DNA from: Candidatus Helarchaeota archaeon
Lineage (GTDB): Archaea; Asgardarchaeota; Lokiarchaeia; Helarchaeales; HEL-GB-A
Reading direction: 5' to 3'
Length of the DNA stretch: 64,000 nucleotides
NCBI GenBank assembly: GCA_013375455.1
Contig: JABXJT010000007.1
Coordinates: 1-64,000, forward strand
Part shown: piece after piece, positions 16,998 to 25,740 of the stretch
Numbering within the stretch: the stretch's first letter is position 1
Layout: the number at the start of each line of letters is the position of its first letter
Program-made: the position numbers and the translations under genes
Notes under the pieces: generated by a model
Database searches by the model: none
What the model saw: the letters and a program-made list of their open reading frames with translations, nothing else
Told to the model about the DNA's origin: nothing

Positions 16998-17849
16998 TCA
17001 ATCTAAATATTCCTGAAACAAAAATGCGAGCATTTTCTTATATTTTTCAATGTTCCGCTTAATTTTTTCAGTTACCTGCGGTTCTACATCTTTTAAAAGT
17101 GCCTTTAAAGTTGGGTATTTATGTCCTTGAATTAAAGGGACTATCGCAGCTTTTACGTTATCTAATTGCAGGCGTTTTACGACCGTGCCGGATTTTAATT
17201 TACATTCATCTGACGCCAGATAACTCGCAATTGGACCAATGATTTCCGGGGGGTCTTTTTTTCCTGCCGATCTTTCAGCTAATTTAGTATCAATTAATCC
17301 AGGATTAATGACATAGACTTTTGCCCAGTGTAATTCTTTTGAAAGCGCATTAGAAAAAAGTATCACCCCTGCCTTCGATGCACCATACGCGCTGATAAAG
17401 GGTTGACCTTCAATTCCAAATCCAGAAGAAATGCTAATTATGCGTCCGGATCTTTGAGGTTTCATTTTTTTCAGAGCTTCGCGCGTTGCGATGAAAACAC
17501 CCCGTAGATTTACGTTAATAATGCGATCCCAATCCTCTGTCTTCATGTCAATTACAGGGGCTGCGCCGGATACTCCTGCATTATTAACCAAAATATCAAT
17601 TTTCCCAAATTGCTCGTGGGTTTGATTGATTAAATTCATGATATCTGTTTCTTTGGTCATATCCGTGGGGATTACAACCGCTTGGCGTCCTAAAGCGCGA
17701 ACTTCTGCGGCAACACTCTCTATTTCAGAGATAGTTCTTGCAGCAACTACTATATCAGCTCCATTCTTCGCAAGATCGAGGGCAATGGCCCGACCAATCC
17801 CACGTCCGCCTCCGGTTACTATTGCCACTTTCCCTTCTAACGTCATCAT
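16998..17849 (-). CDS. Short-chain dehydrogenase/reductase (SDR)
   Basis: A 283-residue classical SDR. The cofactor loop GGGRGIGRA, the NNAG motif, the catalytic Ser (SISSGFG) and the YGASK Tyr/Lys pair are all present, and PGLIDT follows. The C-terminal 60 residues are an extra Lys-rich helical tail beyond the usual SDR length, absent from most relatives. GGAGG lies before two adjacent ATGs; the second (17846) has the better spacing. The substrate is unknown. Confidence 0.9.
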   Translation of the reverse strand: MMTLEGKVAIVTGGGRGIGRAIALDLAKNGADIVVAARTISEIESVAAEVRALGRQAVVIPTDMTKETDIMNLINQTHEQFGKIDILVNNAGVSGAAPVIDMKTEDWDRIINVNLRGVFIATREALKKMKPQRSGRIISISSGFGIEGQPFISAYGASKAGVILFSNALSKELHWAKVYVINPGLIDTKLAERSAGKKDPPEIIGPIASYLASDECKLKSGTVVKRLQLDNVKAAIVPLIQGHKYPTLKALLKDVEPQVTEKIKRNIEKYKKMLAFLFQEYLD

Positions 17850-17878
17850 TCAACCTCCGAGATTTCTTTTTTGATCTT

Positions 17879-18475
17879 TCATTTTAATAAAAAGTTTATT
17901 CGATCTGTAATAATCTCTTTCTCCAAATCCGGAGCAAATTCAAGAATTCTTTCAATATCAATTTTGCGATTTTTAAATAAATTTCTGAGTCTATCAATGT
18001 CCCTATACTGGTTGAAACGTGATAACTTAGTATAGATTACGAAATATTTATTTGCCACATCTAAATCTAATTCAGGAATATAATCACTAATAAATTCTTC
18101 TGAATACTCAATCACTGTCGTTAAATGAATTAATAAATCTTCCTTTTGTATGGTAATTAATCCCAGTTCAACCTCTACGTTGTAGCCTAATTTTTGAAGT
18201 GAATCCTTGATCTTTTGAGGGATTAATTTGCGGTAATTTGCCCATTCTAAGAGAATATCAAAATTAATGTCAATATCCAAAGATACCGGTGCAGGGGAGA
18301 ACGGCTCCATCCCAAAATAATAATAGAGAGCTTTCATGCCAATTAGAAATAATTTAGTTTCTGTTTTTACTTCATCTTTGAAAATTGGCCGAATAATGCT
18401 TAATATTTCTCGAAGAGTTCTAATTTCTAGTTCTGAAAAGACCTCATCAAAATAAGTTTTAGATGATCTTGCCAT
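17879..18475 (-). CDS. Nucleotidyltransferase-like protein, possible AbiEii-type toxin
   Basis: A 198-residue protein with a divergent NTase signature: an L-I-G-M-K-A-L-Y-Y-Y-F-G helix followed by an acidic strand S-L-D-I-D-I-N. This parallels the G-G-T-A-L and D-I-D core of AbiEii-like enzymes, and a late D-I-D-R-L-R-N-L-F segment also fits. The ATG at 18475 is preferred because it overlaps the stop of the upstream gene by 17 bases; the frame is open upstream to 18523. AbiEii partners are toxins that transfer nucleotides onto RNA; that role is a tentative inference. Confidence 0.5.
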   Translation of the reverse strand: MARSSKTYFDEVFSELEIRTLREILSIIRPIFKDEVKTETKLFLIGMKALYYYFGMEPFSPAPVSLDIDINFDILLEWANYRKLIPQKIKDSLQKLGYNVEVELGLITIQKEDLLIHLTTVIEYSEEFISDYIPELDLDVANKYFVIYTKLSRFNQYRDIDRLRNLFKNRKIDIERILEFAPDLEKEIITDRINFLLK

Positions 18476-19064
18476 ATTTTCGTTCAATCCTAATATTTTT
18501 GTCCAGAAATAGTGGTAGATCATTTAAATTATTTTCAAGATGAAATTTTTTAATTAATTGCCAGATCAAATCATATCGATTCAGATTTATTTTACCTAGT
18601 TCTAGAATAAAACTGAATATCTTAGCGGTAGAGAACAAGTTTTGGTATTTATTTAATTTATTCAAATCAGAAAATTCAAGTAAGGCTAAAGCTAGTCCAA
18701 CCGATAAACTATTAATTTTCTGTAACATCCAAATCATGCTAAATTCGGGACTAAGGCAGTTGAAATTAAACTTAGTTTCATTAAATTTTACTTTAAAATT
18801 TAAGCCATTTAATTTGAACGTTTTAAATTTTGACGAGGGAATTTTATTAATAATTATTTGGCCAGAAAAATCGAATGTGTCTTCCTGTGGAACAATGATT
18901 TCATTATGTATAAATCGGAAAATAGTCAATTTATCAAAAAAAAGTGAAATTGTTGGATGAACGAATATAATTTCATCTGAACTAAATCTTAATTCAGAAT
19001 ATAACGTGTAATTGGATTTCTTACCTTCAAATTCTAATTCTTTTAACTCTGAAGTGTGATTCAT
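18459..19064 (-). CDS. Partner of the NTase-like gene, possibly AbiEi-like
   Basis: A 201-residue, Phe/Asn/Lys-rich protein overlapping the next gene by 17 bases, so the two are translationally coupled. The central C-L-S-P-E-F-S-M-I-W-M-L-Q-K-I segment resembles the S-P-E-R-A-x-x-D core of AbiEi antitoxins, and the order antitoxin-then-NTase is the same. No N-terminal winged helix is obvious, so the assignment is weak; it could be an unrelated gene pair. Its base composition is more A+T-rich than its neighbours, consistent with an accessory module. Confidence 0.4.
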   Translation of the reverse strand: MNHTSELKELEFEGKKSNYTLYSELRFSSDEIIFVHPTISLFFDKLTIFRFIHNEIIVPQEDTFDFSGQIIINKIPSSKFKTFKLNGLNFKVKFNETKFNFNCLSPEFSMIWMLQKINSLSVGLALALLEFSDLNKLNKYQNLFSTAKIFSFILELGKINLNRYDLIWQLIKKFHLENNLNDLPLFLDKNIRIERKYGKII

Positions 19065-19130
19065 TTAAAAAACACATTAATCTTTAATTTAGGCTTTATT
19101 CTCATAATGATCTTTCCCGTGTAATCTTAA

Positions 19131-19691
19131 TTATTTGTCTTCTAAATCTTCTTCAAATTGTATTTTATCTGGGTCCCACACGGCAGAAACCAAACAGCCA
19201 TTATCTTCAACAGTAATCGTGGGTGAGAGTCCAATAAAGGTGAGGTAATGATTTAGTTCGGGAATGCACATGGTATGACACATGTAAGTTGGTTCTATCG
19301 ATTTATTTTTCTTTTTCATTATCTTTTTGAACATCTTCCTACGAGTACAGGGTAGAATTCGGACGTCAGATCCTTTTTTATCAAGTCTGACGATTTCTAT
19401 AGTTTCTTCAGGCTGATACCAACCCCCCTTTTCGATTAACGTATCAATTATCATTTTAAGGAGTGTTTTTTTGGCGATCTTTGCCGCCATTTTTGCAAGT
19501 GCACGGCGAATCATACCAAGTTGTAATTCCAATAAAAATTGAGGGCGATAATCAGTGTAGAATTTCTGAACGGCTTCGTCACCATATTCGTTTCTAAGAA
19601 AAGTTACAATTGCTGCTTCTGTAGTGATGATATCCTCCAACGCTTTTTTCAACAGCTTCTTCACGTCTTTTTCCTTGAGCATTTCTCTCAA
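19131..19691 (-). CDS. Cys-containing protein, V4R/ATC-hydrolase-like, unknown
   Basis: A 186-residue protein. The basic N-terminal half is helical (residues 1-85). The second half has cysteines at C-T-R-R-K-M, M-C-H-T-M-C-I-P and E-D-N-G-C-L-V-S-A-V-W. The pattern of a Cys-rich helix followed by a glycine-cysteine strand resembles V4R or aminothiazoline-carboxylate-hydrolase-like domains, and it recalls the two proteins at 31624 and 32171. The assignment is tentative. It stands alone on the minus strand. Confidence 0.55.
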   Translation of the reverse strand: MREMLKEKDVKKLLKKALEDIITTEAAIVTFLRNEYGDEAVQKFYTDYRPQFLLELQLGMIRRALAKMAAKIAKKTLLKMIIDTLIEKGGWYQPEETIEIVRLDKKGSDVRILPCTRRKMFKKIMKKKNKSIEPTYMCHTMCIPELNHYLTFIGLSPTITVEDNGCLVSAVWDPDKIQFEEDLEDK

Positions 19692-19944
19692 CCCGTTATT
19701 ATCTTAATTTTTCATCCACTATTTTAATAAATTCAACTGAAACATCTTTTTCAAACTTTTATAGTGTAATGATAAACCTTTCTGTTTGTGTAATGAGGAT
19801 CCTCCCTGACCTGTCAGCTGTTAATAATCCTCCAAAACAATAATAAATAGAAAATTCAAGAAATAGAAATTATTATGATTAAAAAATATAATAATTACAA
19901 ATATTAAATACTGTGTTATAGGGAATATGGGTTGAAACTAAAAA

Positions 19945-20538
19945 ATGAGGGATATAGAAGAGCTTTGGATAATCAATAATTCTGGAATCAACTTATTTAA
20001 CTTCTGTAAAAAAAATACTAAAAATCCTTTATTATTTAGTGGATTCATCTCAGCATTTCAAAATTTCATGGAATCGCTAGGATATAAAAAAATAGAATCT
20101 ATCCGATTAGGTGATTCAAAAATAATGATTTATCGAGGGGATTCTGATATTTATTATGTCACCCGATCTAAGAAAGATATCAAGGATGAAGATATAATTA
20201 AATACTTGAAATTGGTTGAAAAAAAATTTCTTGAGAATTATCTCGATGAGCTTAAAAGTTTCACGGGCGATACAAACATTTTTGATGATTTTGGGGAAGT
20301 TATTACGGACCTTTTAGGTATAAAGGGGAGAAGTTTTAAGGATCTGCCCGTTTTAAACAAGAAATTAAGTGAGCAAAAAATTTCATTTGAAGCTGGACAA
20401 ATTTTAAAGTTTTGTGATGGAAAACACACCATTGAAGAAATATGCTATGAAACAGATTATAACAAATTAAAAGTGAAAGAAGTCATTCGAGAGTATCAAA
20501 GAAAGAAATGGATTGAGATAAAAAGAGTATTAGAATAA
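19945..20538 (+). CDS. Longin-like domain + winged-helix protein
   Basis: A 197-residue protein. Residues 5-125 follow the Asgard longin pattern: a strand with LWIINNSGI, a helix F-S-G-F-I-S-A-F-Q-N-F, strands IESIRLGDSKIMIY and IYYVTRS, and a long helix from about 78 to 110. Residues 147-197 form a winged-helix-like C-terminus (AGQILKFCDGKHTIEEICYETD). Such a fusion could couple GTPase-linked sensing to DNA or RNA binding. Function is inferred from folds only. It is a stand-alone gene. Confidence 0.7.
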   Translation: MRDIEELWIINNSGINLFNFCKKNTKNPLLFSGFISAFQNFMESLGYKKIESIRLGDSKIMIYRGDSDIYYVTRSKKDIKDEDIIKYLKLVEKKFLENYLDELKSFTGDTNIFDDFGEVITDLLGIKGRSFKDLPVLNKKLSEQKISFEAGQILKFCDGKHTIEEICYETDYNKLKVKEVIREYQRKKWIEIKRVLE

Positions 20539-20671
20539 TTCTTCTTTTTTCCAATTAGCCGTCTCACGAGAAGGGTTGAGGATTCCCTAATAAACCAAAG
20601 GATTTACTTGAATTAATGGAATCCGATAAATATCTTAAAACAATGAAGCGTGGTACAGGGACCATACAAAT

Positions 20672-21526
20672 CTATCGAATTCCCGTTAATATTTTTACTA
20701 CGTTAGGAAAAATGTAATCCACCAGGTCAATACGCGCCCCTCCCATGGAGGTAATGAGGTATCGTCCCTTACAAATCTCTTTTGCACACTCATTTACCAT
20801 TTTAACTAAATCCAGGAAAAATTCTCGACTTAATCCACGATCTCCGTAGTCGCCACGAGCTGTGTCATGCCCTAATAAGTGAATTATCATGTATGGCTTG
20901 AACCTTTTCACGCGTGGGATGAATTCTTGACGCACCAGATCTAAATAAGCTTCATCAGTCGTGTTATAACCTGCATTCACGCAGACTTTGGTCCCATCAT
21001 CCTCCACCACGTTGTGACTGCAGAAACAAACATGCAATATATCCTGATCCCCTAAGGAGATATCGCGAAATCCATCTGCATCATGCGAATCTGTATCGAG
21101 GACCGCAAATCTTTTAACATTACAATTTTCTCGAGCATTGACTATTGCTGGACCGCATAAGGATGCGTACGTCCCGCCCCATGCAAACGATTTTCCAGCG
21201 TGATGTCCTACCGCAACCATGAAATTCAGGGCATTCGTTAATTCCCCTTTACAAATTTTCTCAACCGCCTCAACCATCCCTCCTATTGTAGTTATGCCCC
21301 CTTCATAATACCAAGCTCGCCGGAAATCTTCAACGATATTAGGATTATGGACTTTATAGAGCAAGTTGAGCGATTCAAGAGGCTTCGATTCAAAAAGTTG
21401 AACATTCTCATACTCTAATACTTCGTCTAGAACTTCTGGAAAATGCACGAATTTATCATCAATTATCGGCCAATCTTGTCCCTTCAGAACATCATTCCAA
21501 AAAATACCTGTCTTGATTTGAGACAT
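20672..21526 (-). CDS. Histone deacetylase / acetylpolyamine amidohydrolase family enzyme
   Basis: A 284-residue zinc amidohydrolase. The catalytic His pair is in VGHHAGKSFAWGG, the zinc ligands Asp and His in LDTDSHDADG, and the third zinc Asp in LLGHDTARGDYGDRG. The order and spacing match the arginase/deacetylase fold of HDACs, although the second motif is D-S-H-D-A-D-G rather than D-x-H-H-G-D-G. Possible substrates are acetyl-lysine or acetylpolyamines. It lies 17 bases after a DJ-1-like gene, so they form an operon. Confidence 0.85.
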   Translation of the reverse strand: MSQIKTGIFWNDVLKGQDWPIIDDKFVHFPEVLDEVLEYENVQLFESKPLESLNLLYKVHNPNIVEDFRRAWYYEGGITTIGGMVEAVEKICKGELTNALNFMVAVGHHAGKSFAWGGTYASLCGPAIVNARENCNVKRFAVLDTDSHDADGFRDISLGDQDILHVCFCSHNVVEDDGTKVCVNAGYNTTDEAYLDLVRQEFIPRVKRFKPYMIIHLLGHDTARGDYGDRGLSREFFLDLVKMVNECAKEICKGRYLITSMGGARIDLVDYIFPNVVKILTGIR

Positions 21527-21543
21527 CGACTTGAAATCCCGCC

Positions 21544-22050
21544 TTAATAATCAAAAATCGCCTTCATAAAATATTTTAAATCACGGGGTTTTCGAGACGT
21601 GATTAGGTTCTTATCTGCGATGACTGGTTCATCTAAATACGTGGCCCCGGCTTCCTTTAATTCTTTTGCTACCTGAAAGTAGGAGGTAGCGGTTCGTCCT
21701 TTCATGATTCCAGCTGAAATAAGAATCTGCGGTCCATGACAAATCGCTGCAATCAGTTTACCCTGTGAGTTAAATTCACGAACAATTTCTAACACTTTTT
21801 CATTTTTTCGGACAATCGCTGGTGCTTTCCCGCCGGGGAGTAGGAGGATATCAAAATCCGAGGTTAATTCGTTAAATGTGATATCGGGTTTAATTTTGGT
21901 ACCACCTTTTCCATAAAATGGTTCCCTTGTGGGTCCCGCGATAGTGATTTTCGCACCTTTTGCTTTAAACTGATCGCGTGGAAATTCTAATTCTGAGTCC
22001 TCAAATTTATTTGCTGAGATGATGAGGACCTTCTTTCCTTTTACGTCCAT
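21544..22050 (-). CDS. DJ-1/PfpI family protein
   Basis: A 168-residue single-domain member of the DJ-1/PfpI family. It has the E-D-S-E-L-E-F-P loop with the conserved Glu, the LLPGGKAP turn and the nucleophilic Cys in AAICHGPQ. Relatives act as proteases or glyoxal deglycases. It is the first gene of a two-gene unit with the deacetylase-family enzyme, suggesting that both act on protein or small-molecule adducts. That link is inference. Confidence 0.92.
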   Translation of the reverse strand: MDVKGKKVLIISANKFEDSELEFPRDQFKAKGAKITIAGPTREPFYGKGGTKIKPDITFNELTSDFDILLLPGGKAPAIVRKNEKVLEIVREFNSQGKLIAAICHGPQILISAGIMKGRTATSYFQVAKELKEAGATYLDEPVIADKNLITSRKPRDLKYFMKAIFDY

Positions 22051-22137
22051 AAATGAAATTAGACAATAGAATTATTTAAAATTTGATAGTAGAAAAATAG
22101 AATTAAAAAAAGAACAACCTACAAAATAAAGGACGTA

Positions 22138-22806
22138 ATAGAAATCAGTTATAGAAAGTTTCTCCTTTTTGAAGCATTTTCCTTATTTCTGCCCTGTGTG
22201 GTATTTGGAGTTCTTTTTCTTGCGGTCTATTTTGGAGCTAACTTTGGATTCGAATCAATCTCCCCTCCTCCAATTTATTATCAATGGATTTGGGAATCGA
22301 TGATATATCTCATCATTTCGGGGCTTGTTTTACTCGGCATTTTCTTTTGCCTTCGAGCCTGTTACCTCGAAACTATTGCAATCTCCTTCTTCGTTGGATT
22401 GGGACGAATAATTACCCTCCGCGCGATGCTAGAATCCTGGGCCGTGCTTGCGGGTGGTCTGGGTTCGGAATATCAATCTTTCATATGGACGATTTTGGTC
22501 ATGAGTGATTATTATTTCTTCTTCTTACTTTTATCACTTGCTCCCATAGGACTCTATGCTGCACTAACACTCATTCCCAAGCATGTTCCTGGTACGGGTT
22601 TATCTTCTCGATACCTCCTTGGACTTTTTTTCATAGGAGTCGGTGGGTTCTTTACGTGGATGGAAGTTGAAAAATTTAGTGTATTTTATATTTGGGGGCG
22701 TAACACTTGGACTTCAGGAATTCAAGGGGGTGTCGTGGTGTTAGTTGTTGCAATTGGTTTATCTGTAATAGGTTTTTGGGCGACTCGCCTTAGGAGTGGA
22801 GGATGA
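22138..22806 (+). CDS. Multi-pass membrane protein, tandem paralogue 1
   Basis: About 202 residues are readable from the GTG at 22198. The frame is open back to 22093, and the upstream part (R-K-F-L-L-F-E-A-F-S-L-F-L-P) aligns with the start of the neighbouring paralogue. GTG 22198 would therefore cut the first membrane helix. No ATG, GTG or TTG is available there; an ATA at 22138 behind AAAGGA is possible, or a base is missing. Six hydrophobic segments are visible, with a conserved P-P-P-I-Y-Y loop after the first and Y-L-L-G-L-F-F-I-G-V-G-G before the last. Function unknown. Confidence 0.7.
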   Translation: MEISYRKFLLFEAFSLFLPCVVFGVLFLAVYFGANFGFESISPPPIYYQWIWESMIYLIISGLVLLGIFFCLRACYLETIAISFFVGLGRIITLRAMLESWAVLAGGLGSEYQSFIWTILVMSDYYFFFLLLSLAPIGLYAALTLIPKHVPGTGLSSRYLLGLFFIGVGGFFTWMEVEKFSVFYIWGRNTWTSGIQGGVVVLVVAIGLSVIGFWATRLRSGG

Positions 22807-23492
22807 TGGAGAAGCTCGGGTGGTTTCGCCTCACATTCATTTGTTTTCTTTTCCTTCCGACTATCGTTTTTCTGGTAGGTTCTTTTGTAATCTGGCAAAT
22901 TTATATACCCCCTCCGCTTTATGAGGGTTATGTTGTGAGGGCGCTGATTTATCTTATATTTATTGCATCTATTCTATCAGGACTTTTATATCTTTTAACA
23001 TTCAAACCCTTTGATCCCGTTTTCGTAGCACTTTTTATTGGACTTGCCGGGGGTATTACATTGAATGCCTTGTGGGGAGGAATTATGGAAATGGCACATC
23101 AAGCAGGAGAACTCGGTACCCCTTTCGTGCAAACTATGATGGATTTCGCATACTGGGGACTCCAATTTTTCTTCACTGCAATGACTCCAATTCTAATTTA
23201 TATCGCCATAAAACTTTATCCAGAGAAAGCTGCATTTAGTTATCGTTATCTTTTCGGGCTCATGATAGTTGGCGTGGGAACTTATATCACTTGGTCGCTG
23301 CTTAATGAATTTGGAATTTTCTTCATATGGGGTCTTGAGAATTTCACCCCGGAAGTTGCGACCTGGTTTCCACCGGAGACTTGGATTCTGGGAGTACCTT
23401 GGATCTTCTGGACTGTATTTCTCTCAATAGCGCTCATTCTTGTAGGTTATTGGATCATGAAATGGCGAAAAAAAACGGAAAAAAATGATTGA
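22803..23492 (+). CDS. Multi-pass membrane protein, tandem paralogue 2
   Basis: A 229-residue protein overlapping the previous gene by four bases (ATGA), so both are translated together. It shares the layout and landmarks of paralogue 1: helix 1 with F-L-P, a P-P-P-L-Y loop, the Y-L-F-G-L-M-I-V-G-V-G segment, then a W-x-x-x-N-E-F-G-I-F-F-I-W-G block, ending in a basic KWRKKTEK tail. A heterodimeric membrane complex is plausible. I do not recognise the family. Confidence 0.75.
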   Translation: MMEKLGWFRLTFICFLFLPTIVFLVGSFVIWQIYIPPPLYEGYVVRALIYLIFIASILSGLLYLLTFKPFDPVFVALFIGLAGGITLNALWGGIMEMAHQAGELGTPFVQTMMDFAYWGLQFFFTAMTPILIYIAIKLYPEKAAFSYRYLFGLMIVGVGTYITWSLLNEFGIFFIWGLENFTPEVATWFPPETWILGVPWIFWTVFLSIALILVGYWIMKWRKKTEKND

Positions 23493-23613
23493 ATTATTCC
23501 TGTCATAGTAAAAAAACGAGTTTTAGAAATAATTATCTCAATATGTAATAGTAACAATAAAATTTTCAGGGAAGTAATAAAGTATAATTCAATAATAAGA
23601 GGAGTTGAGACGG

Positions 23614-23820
23614 ATGGAAGAGGAACCAATAGATTGGGATATTGAAATATATGTGCAAGAGAAACCTCCATACAAACAAGATCCAGCAGATGACGAAGAA
23701 AAACAGAACCAGGCTTACCGCAAGGAAGTATTGAGAAAAGCTGCAAAACAAGAAATGACCGGCAAAGAGAAATTAGAAATAATAAAAGGATATAAGAAGG
23801 GCGAGGCATTAAATGAATAA
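23614..23820 (+). CDS. Small charged protein coupled to radical SAM gene
   Basis: A 68-residue, highly charged protein (E, D and K dominate) with a Pro-containing N-terminus and a helical C-terminal half. AGAGGA lies nine bases before the ATG at 23614. An upstream TTG at 23605 is less likely. Its stop overlaps the ATG of the radical SAM gene by eight bases, so the two are made together. It may be an accessory or leader peptide for that enzyme, or even its substrate. No family recognised. Confidence 0.65.
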   Translation: MEEEPIDWDIEIYVQEKPPYKQDPADDEEKQNQAYRKEVLRKAAKQEMTGKEKLEIIKGYKKGEALNE

Positions 23821-25366
23821 AATTAAAAATGTAAAATTCATCATACCTGATCAAAATCGATTTTGTGCTAATTTTTCAACAGTACAAGCAAAAGGACTCA
23901 GACTTCCACATTTAGGATTGCTAATCATTGGTGAGATGTTAAGAAGAGAGAAAGGCTGCTCTGTTGAAGTGTTTGAAGAAAAGATCAAACCTGTTTCAAT
24001 ATCTGATATTGAGGGGGCAGATATAGTGGGGATCTCAATTCAAACTGTAGCTGCAATAAGAGGTTATCAGTTAGCCGAACAGATAAAAAAACAATTTAAA
24101 ATCCCAGTAGTGTTAGGTGGAGTCCATGCCACGTTGAAAACCAATGAAGCACTTGAACACGCGAATTATGTGGTGCGAAATGAAGGCGAATATACGTTTT
24201 TAGAATTAGTGGAAGCGTTAGAAAGTAATATATCTCCGGATGACATCGCCGGCTTGTCTTTTAAACACGGTGGAGAAGTGTATCACAACCCAATGAGACC
24301 CTTTATTGATGATCTTGATTCATTGCCATTTCCAAATTGGAAACTAATAAAGGGAATGTTTAAGACCAACGCGACAGCGCTTAATCACTTTCTTTATCCA
24401 ATGCAAGTATCACGGGGATGTCCATTCAATTGCACCTTCTGCAGCGTCACTCCAACCTTTGGAAAGAAATACAGATACAGATCTATTGAAAGCGTGATTG
24501 AGGAATTAAAAACTAACAGGAAAAAAACTCAACAGGATATCTTCTTGTATGATGATAATATCGCTGGAAATAAAAGATATTTGAAGGAGTTGTTATCGGC
24601 TCTGATAGAAAATGATGTAGTACCACGGTCTTGGCACTCGCAGATGAGAGCCGATGTGGCAGAGGATGATGAATTAATAGACCTGATGAAGCGAACTAAT
24701 TGTTCCATTGCCACATTTGGATTCGAATCAATAAATCCTGACTCTCTTAAGGAAATGAAAAAAGGGCAAACTGTCGATTTAATAGAGCATTGTATCGCTA
24801 CAATGCATAAAAACAACATTTTTGTTGCTGGATTCTTCGTATTTGGATTTGAAACTGATACAAAAGCAACCATTCGAGAGACGGTCGAATTTGCTAGGGA
24901 GAAAAAAATCGATATTATTGGATTAATGCCGCTTACTCCATATCCCAGCACGCCACGATTTGAGGAAATGAAAGACAAAATATTTTCAAAGTACTGGGAG
25001 TTATATGATGTACAACATGTTGTTTATTATCCAGAACAAATGACACCATCTGAACTTTACTTCGAGGCACTTGATGGATATCCAAGATTTTATGATCCGA
25101 AAGGTAGAGAATATTTCAAAGTAGATAAATCTAAACCCGGTTATTTGCCGCATCACTCCTTCCTTGAACGTACCGTACAAATTTGGGCTAAACAAACACG
25201 TAATTTATATGAGCTTGAATTAATAGCAAATGAAAGATATATTGAATGGCTAAGATCATTGCCCGAAAAATCAGAATTGGAAAAAATTGAGCATTTCACT
25301 ATAGAAAAAGAAGATTTAGACCTTCATAAAGAACTTAAAAGAGAAAGGCGAAAGCTTAAACGCTAA
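23813..25366 (+). CDS. B12-binding radical SAM protein
   Basis: A 517-residue enzyme with an N-terminal cobalamin-binding-type domain (about residues 30-140, with the VVLGGVHATL segment). A radical SAM core follows, whose cluster motif is CPFNCTFC in QVSRGCPFNCTFC. Further on are the SAM-binding G-F-E-S-I-N and the H-S-Q-M-R-A-D strand. The C-terminal 100 residues are charged and helical. This P-methylase/B12-type subfamily performs methylations, ring formation and other difficult chemistry on unknown substrates. It is coupled to the small protein upstream. Confidence 0.9.
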   Translation: MNKIKNVKFIIPDQNRFCANFSTVQAKGLRLPHLGLLIIGEMLRREKGCSVEVFEEKIKPVSISDIEGADIVGISIQTVAAIRGYQLAEQIKKQFKIPVVLGGVHATLKTNEALEHANYVVRNEGEYTFLELVEALESNISPDDIAGLSFKHGGEVYHNPMRPFIDDLDSLPFPNWKLIKGMFKTNATALNHFLYPMQVSRGCPFNCTFCSVTPTFGKKYRYRSIESVIEELKTNRKKTQQDIFLYDDNIAGNKRYLKELLSALIENDVVPRSWHSQMRADVAEDDELIDLMKRTNCSIATFGFESINPDSLKEMKKGQTVDLIEHCIATMHKNNIFVAGFFVFGFETDTKATIRETVEFAREKKIDIIGLMPLTPYPSTPRFEEMKDKIFSKYWELYDVQHVVYYPEQMTPSELYFEALDGYPRFYDPKGREYFKVDKSKPGYLPHHSFLERTVQIWAKQTRNLYELELIANERYIEWLRSLPEKSELEKIEHFTIEKEDLDLHKELKRERRKLKR

Positions 25367-25740
25367 AATCATACCTTCTTTTTACCAAAACATTTTCAAT
25401 ATGAAGATTCGGGAAAATGACATCCTATTTAACCCCCGGATTAAAAAAAACCGATTTCTCATTATCAGCAGCAGCATTTACATCGTCCCCTCAGTGATAA
25501 AAAATTGGTAAAATATAGGTGGTAATTAGTAACGCCACTTATACTTTCCACTTAAGGTGAGAGCACTATCATAGGCTTAGGGCGTGGAGAATTAAAAAAA
25601 TTTAGAAATTTTTAGAGGTTTAGAAATATTTATAGAAATATTTGTTATCTTTTTATCTAATGATTAGGATTTGAAATAGAGTATTAAAATAATGAAATGA
25701 AATAATATGGAGCGAATTGAAATAATTAGGAGAATTTGAA
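25367..25740. other. Intergenic region, upstream of the NMO-like gene
   Basis: About 374 A+T-rich bases. There is a 36-codon frame at 25401-25511 with no Shine-Dalgarno or recognisable sequence, which I do not call. The right half contains repeated A/T-rich stretches (TTTAGAAATATTTATAGAAATATTTG) likely to include the promoter, and GGAG lies ten bases before the start at 25741. Confidence 0.4.

Noticed and set aside
25401..25511. 36-codon frame before the NMO-like gene
   Set aside because: Hydrophobic A+T-driven composition, no ribosome binding site and no neighbour relation.
25522..25540. 15-base match (TTAGTAACGCCACTT) with the coding region near 37255
   Set aside because: One copy lies inside the radical SAM gene; no further similarity around it, so it is probably chance.
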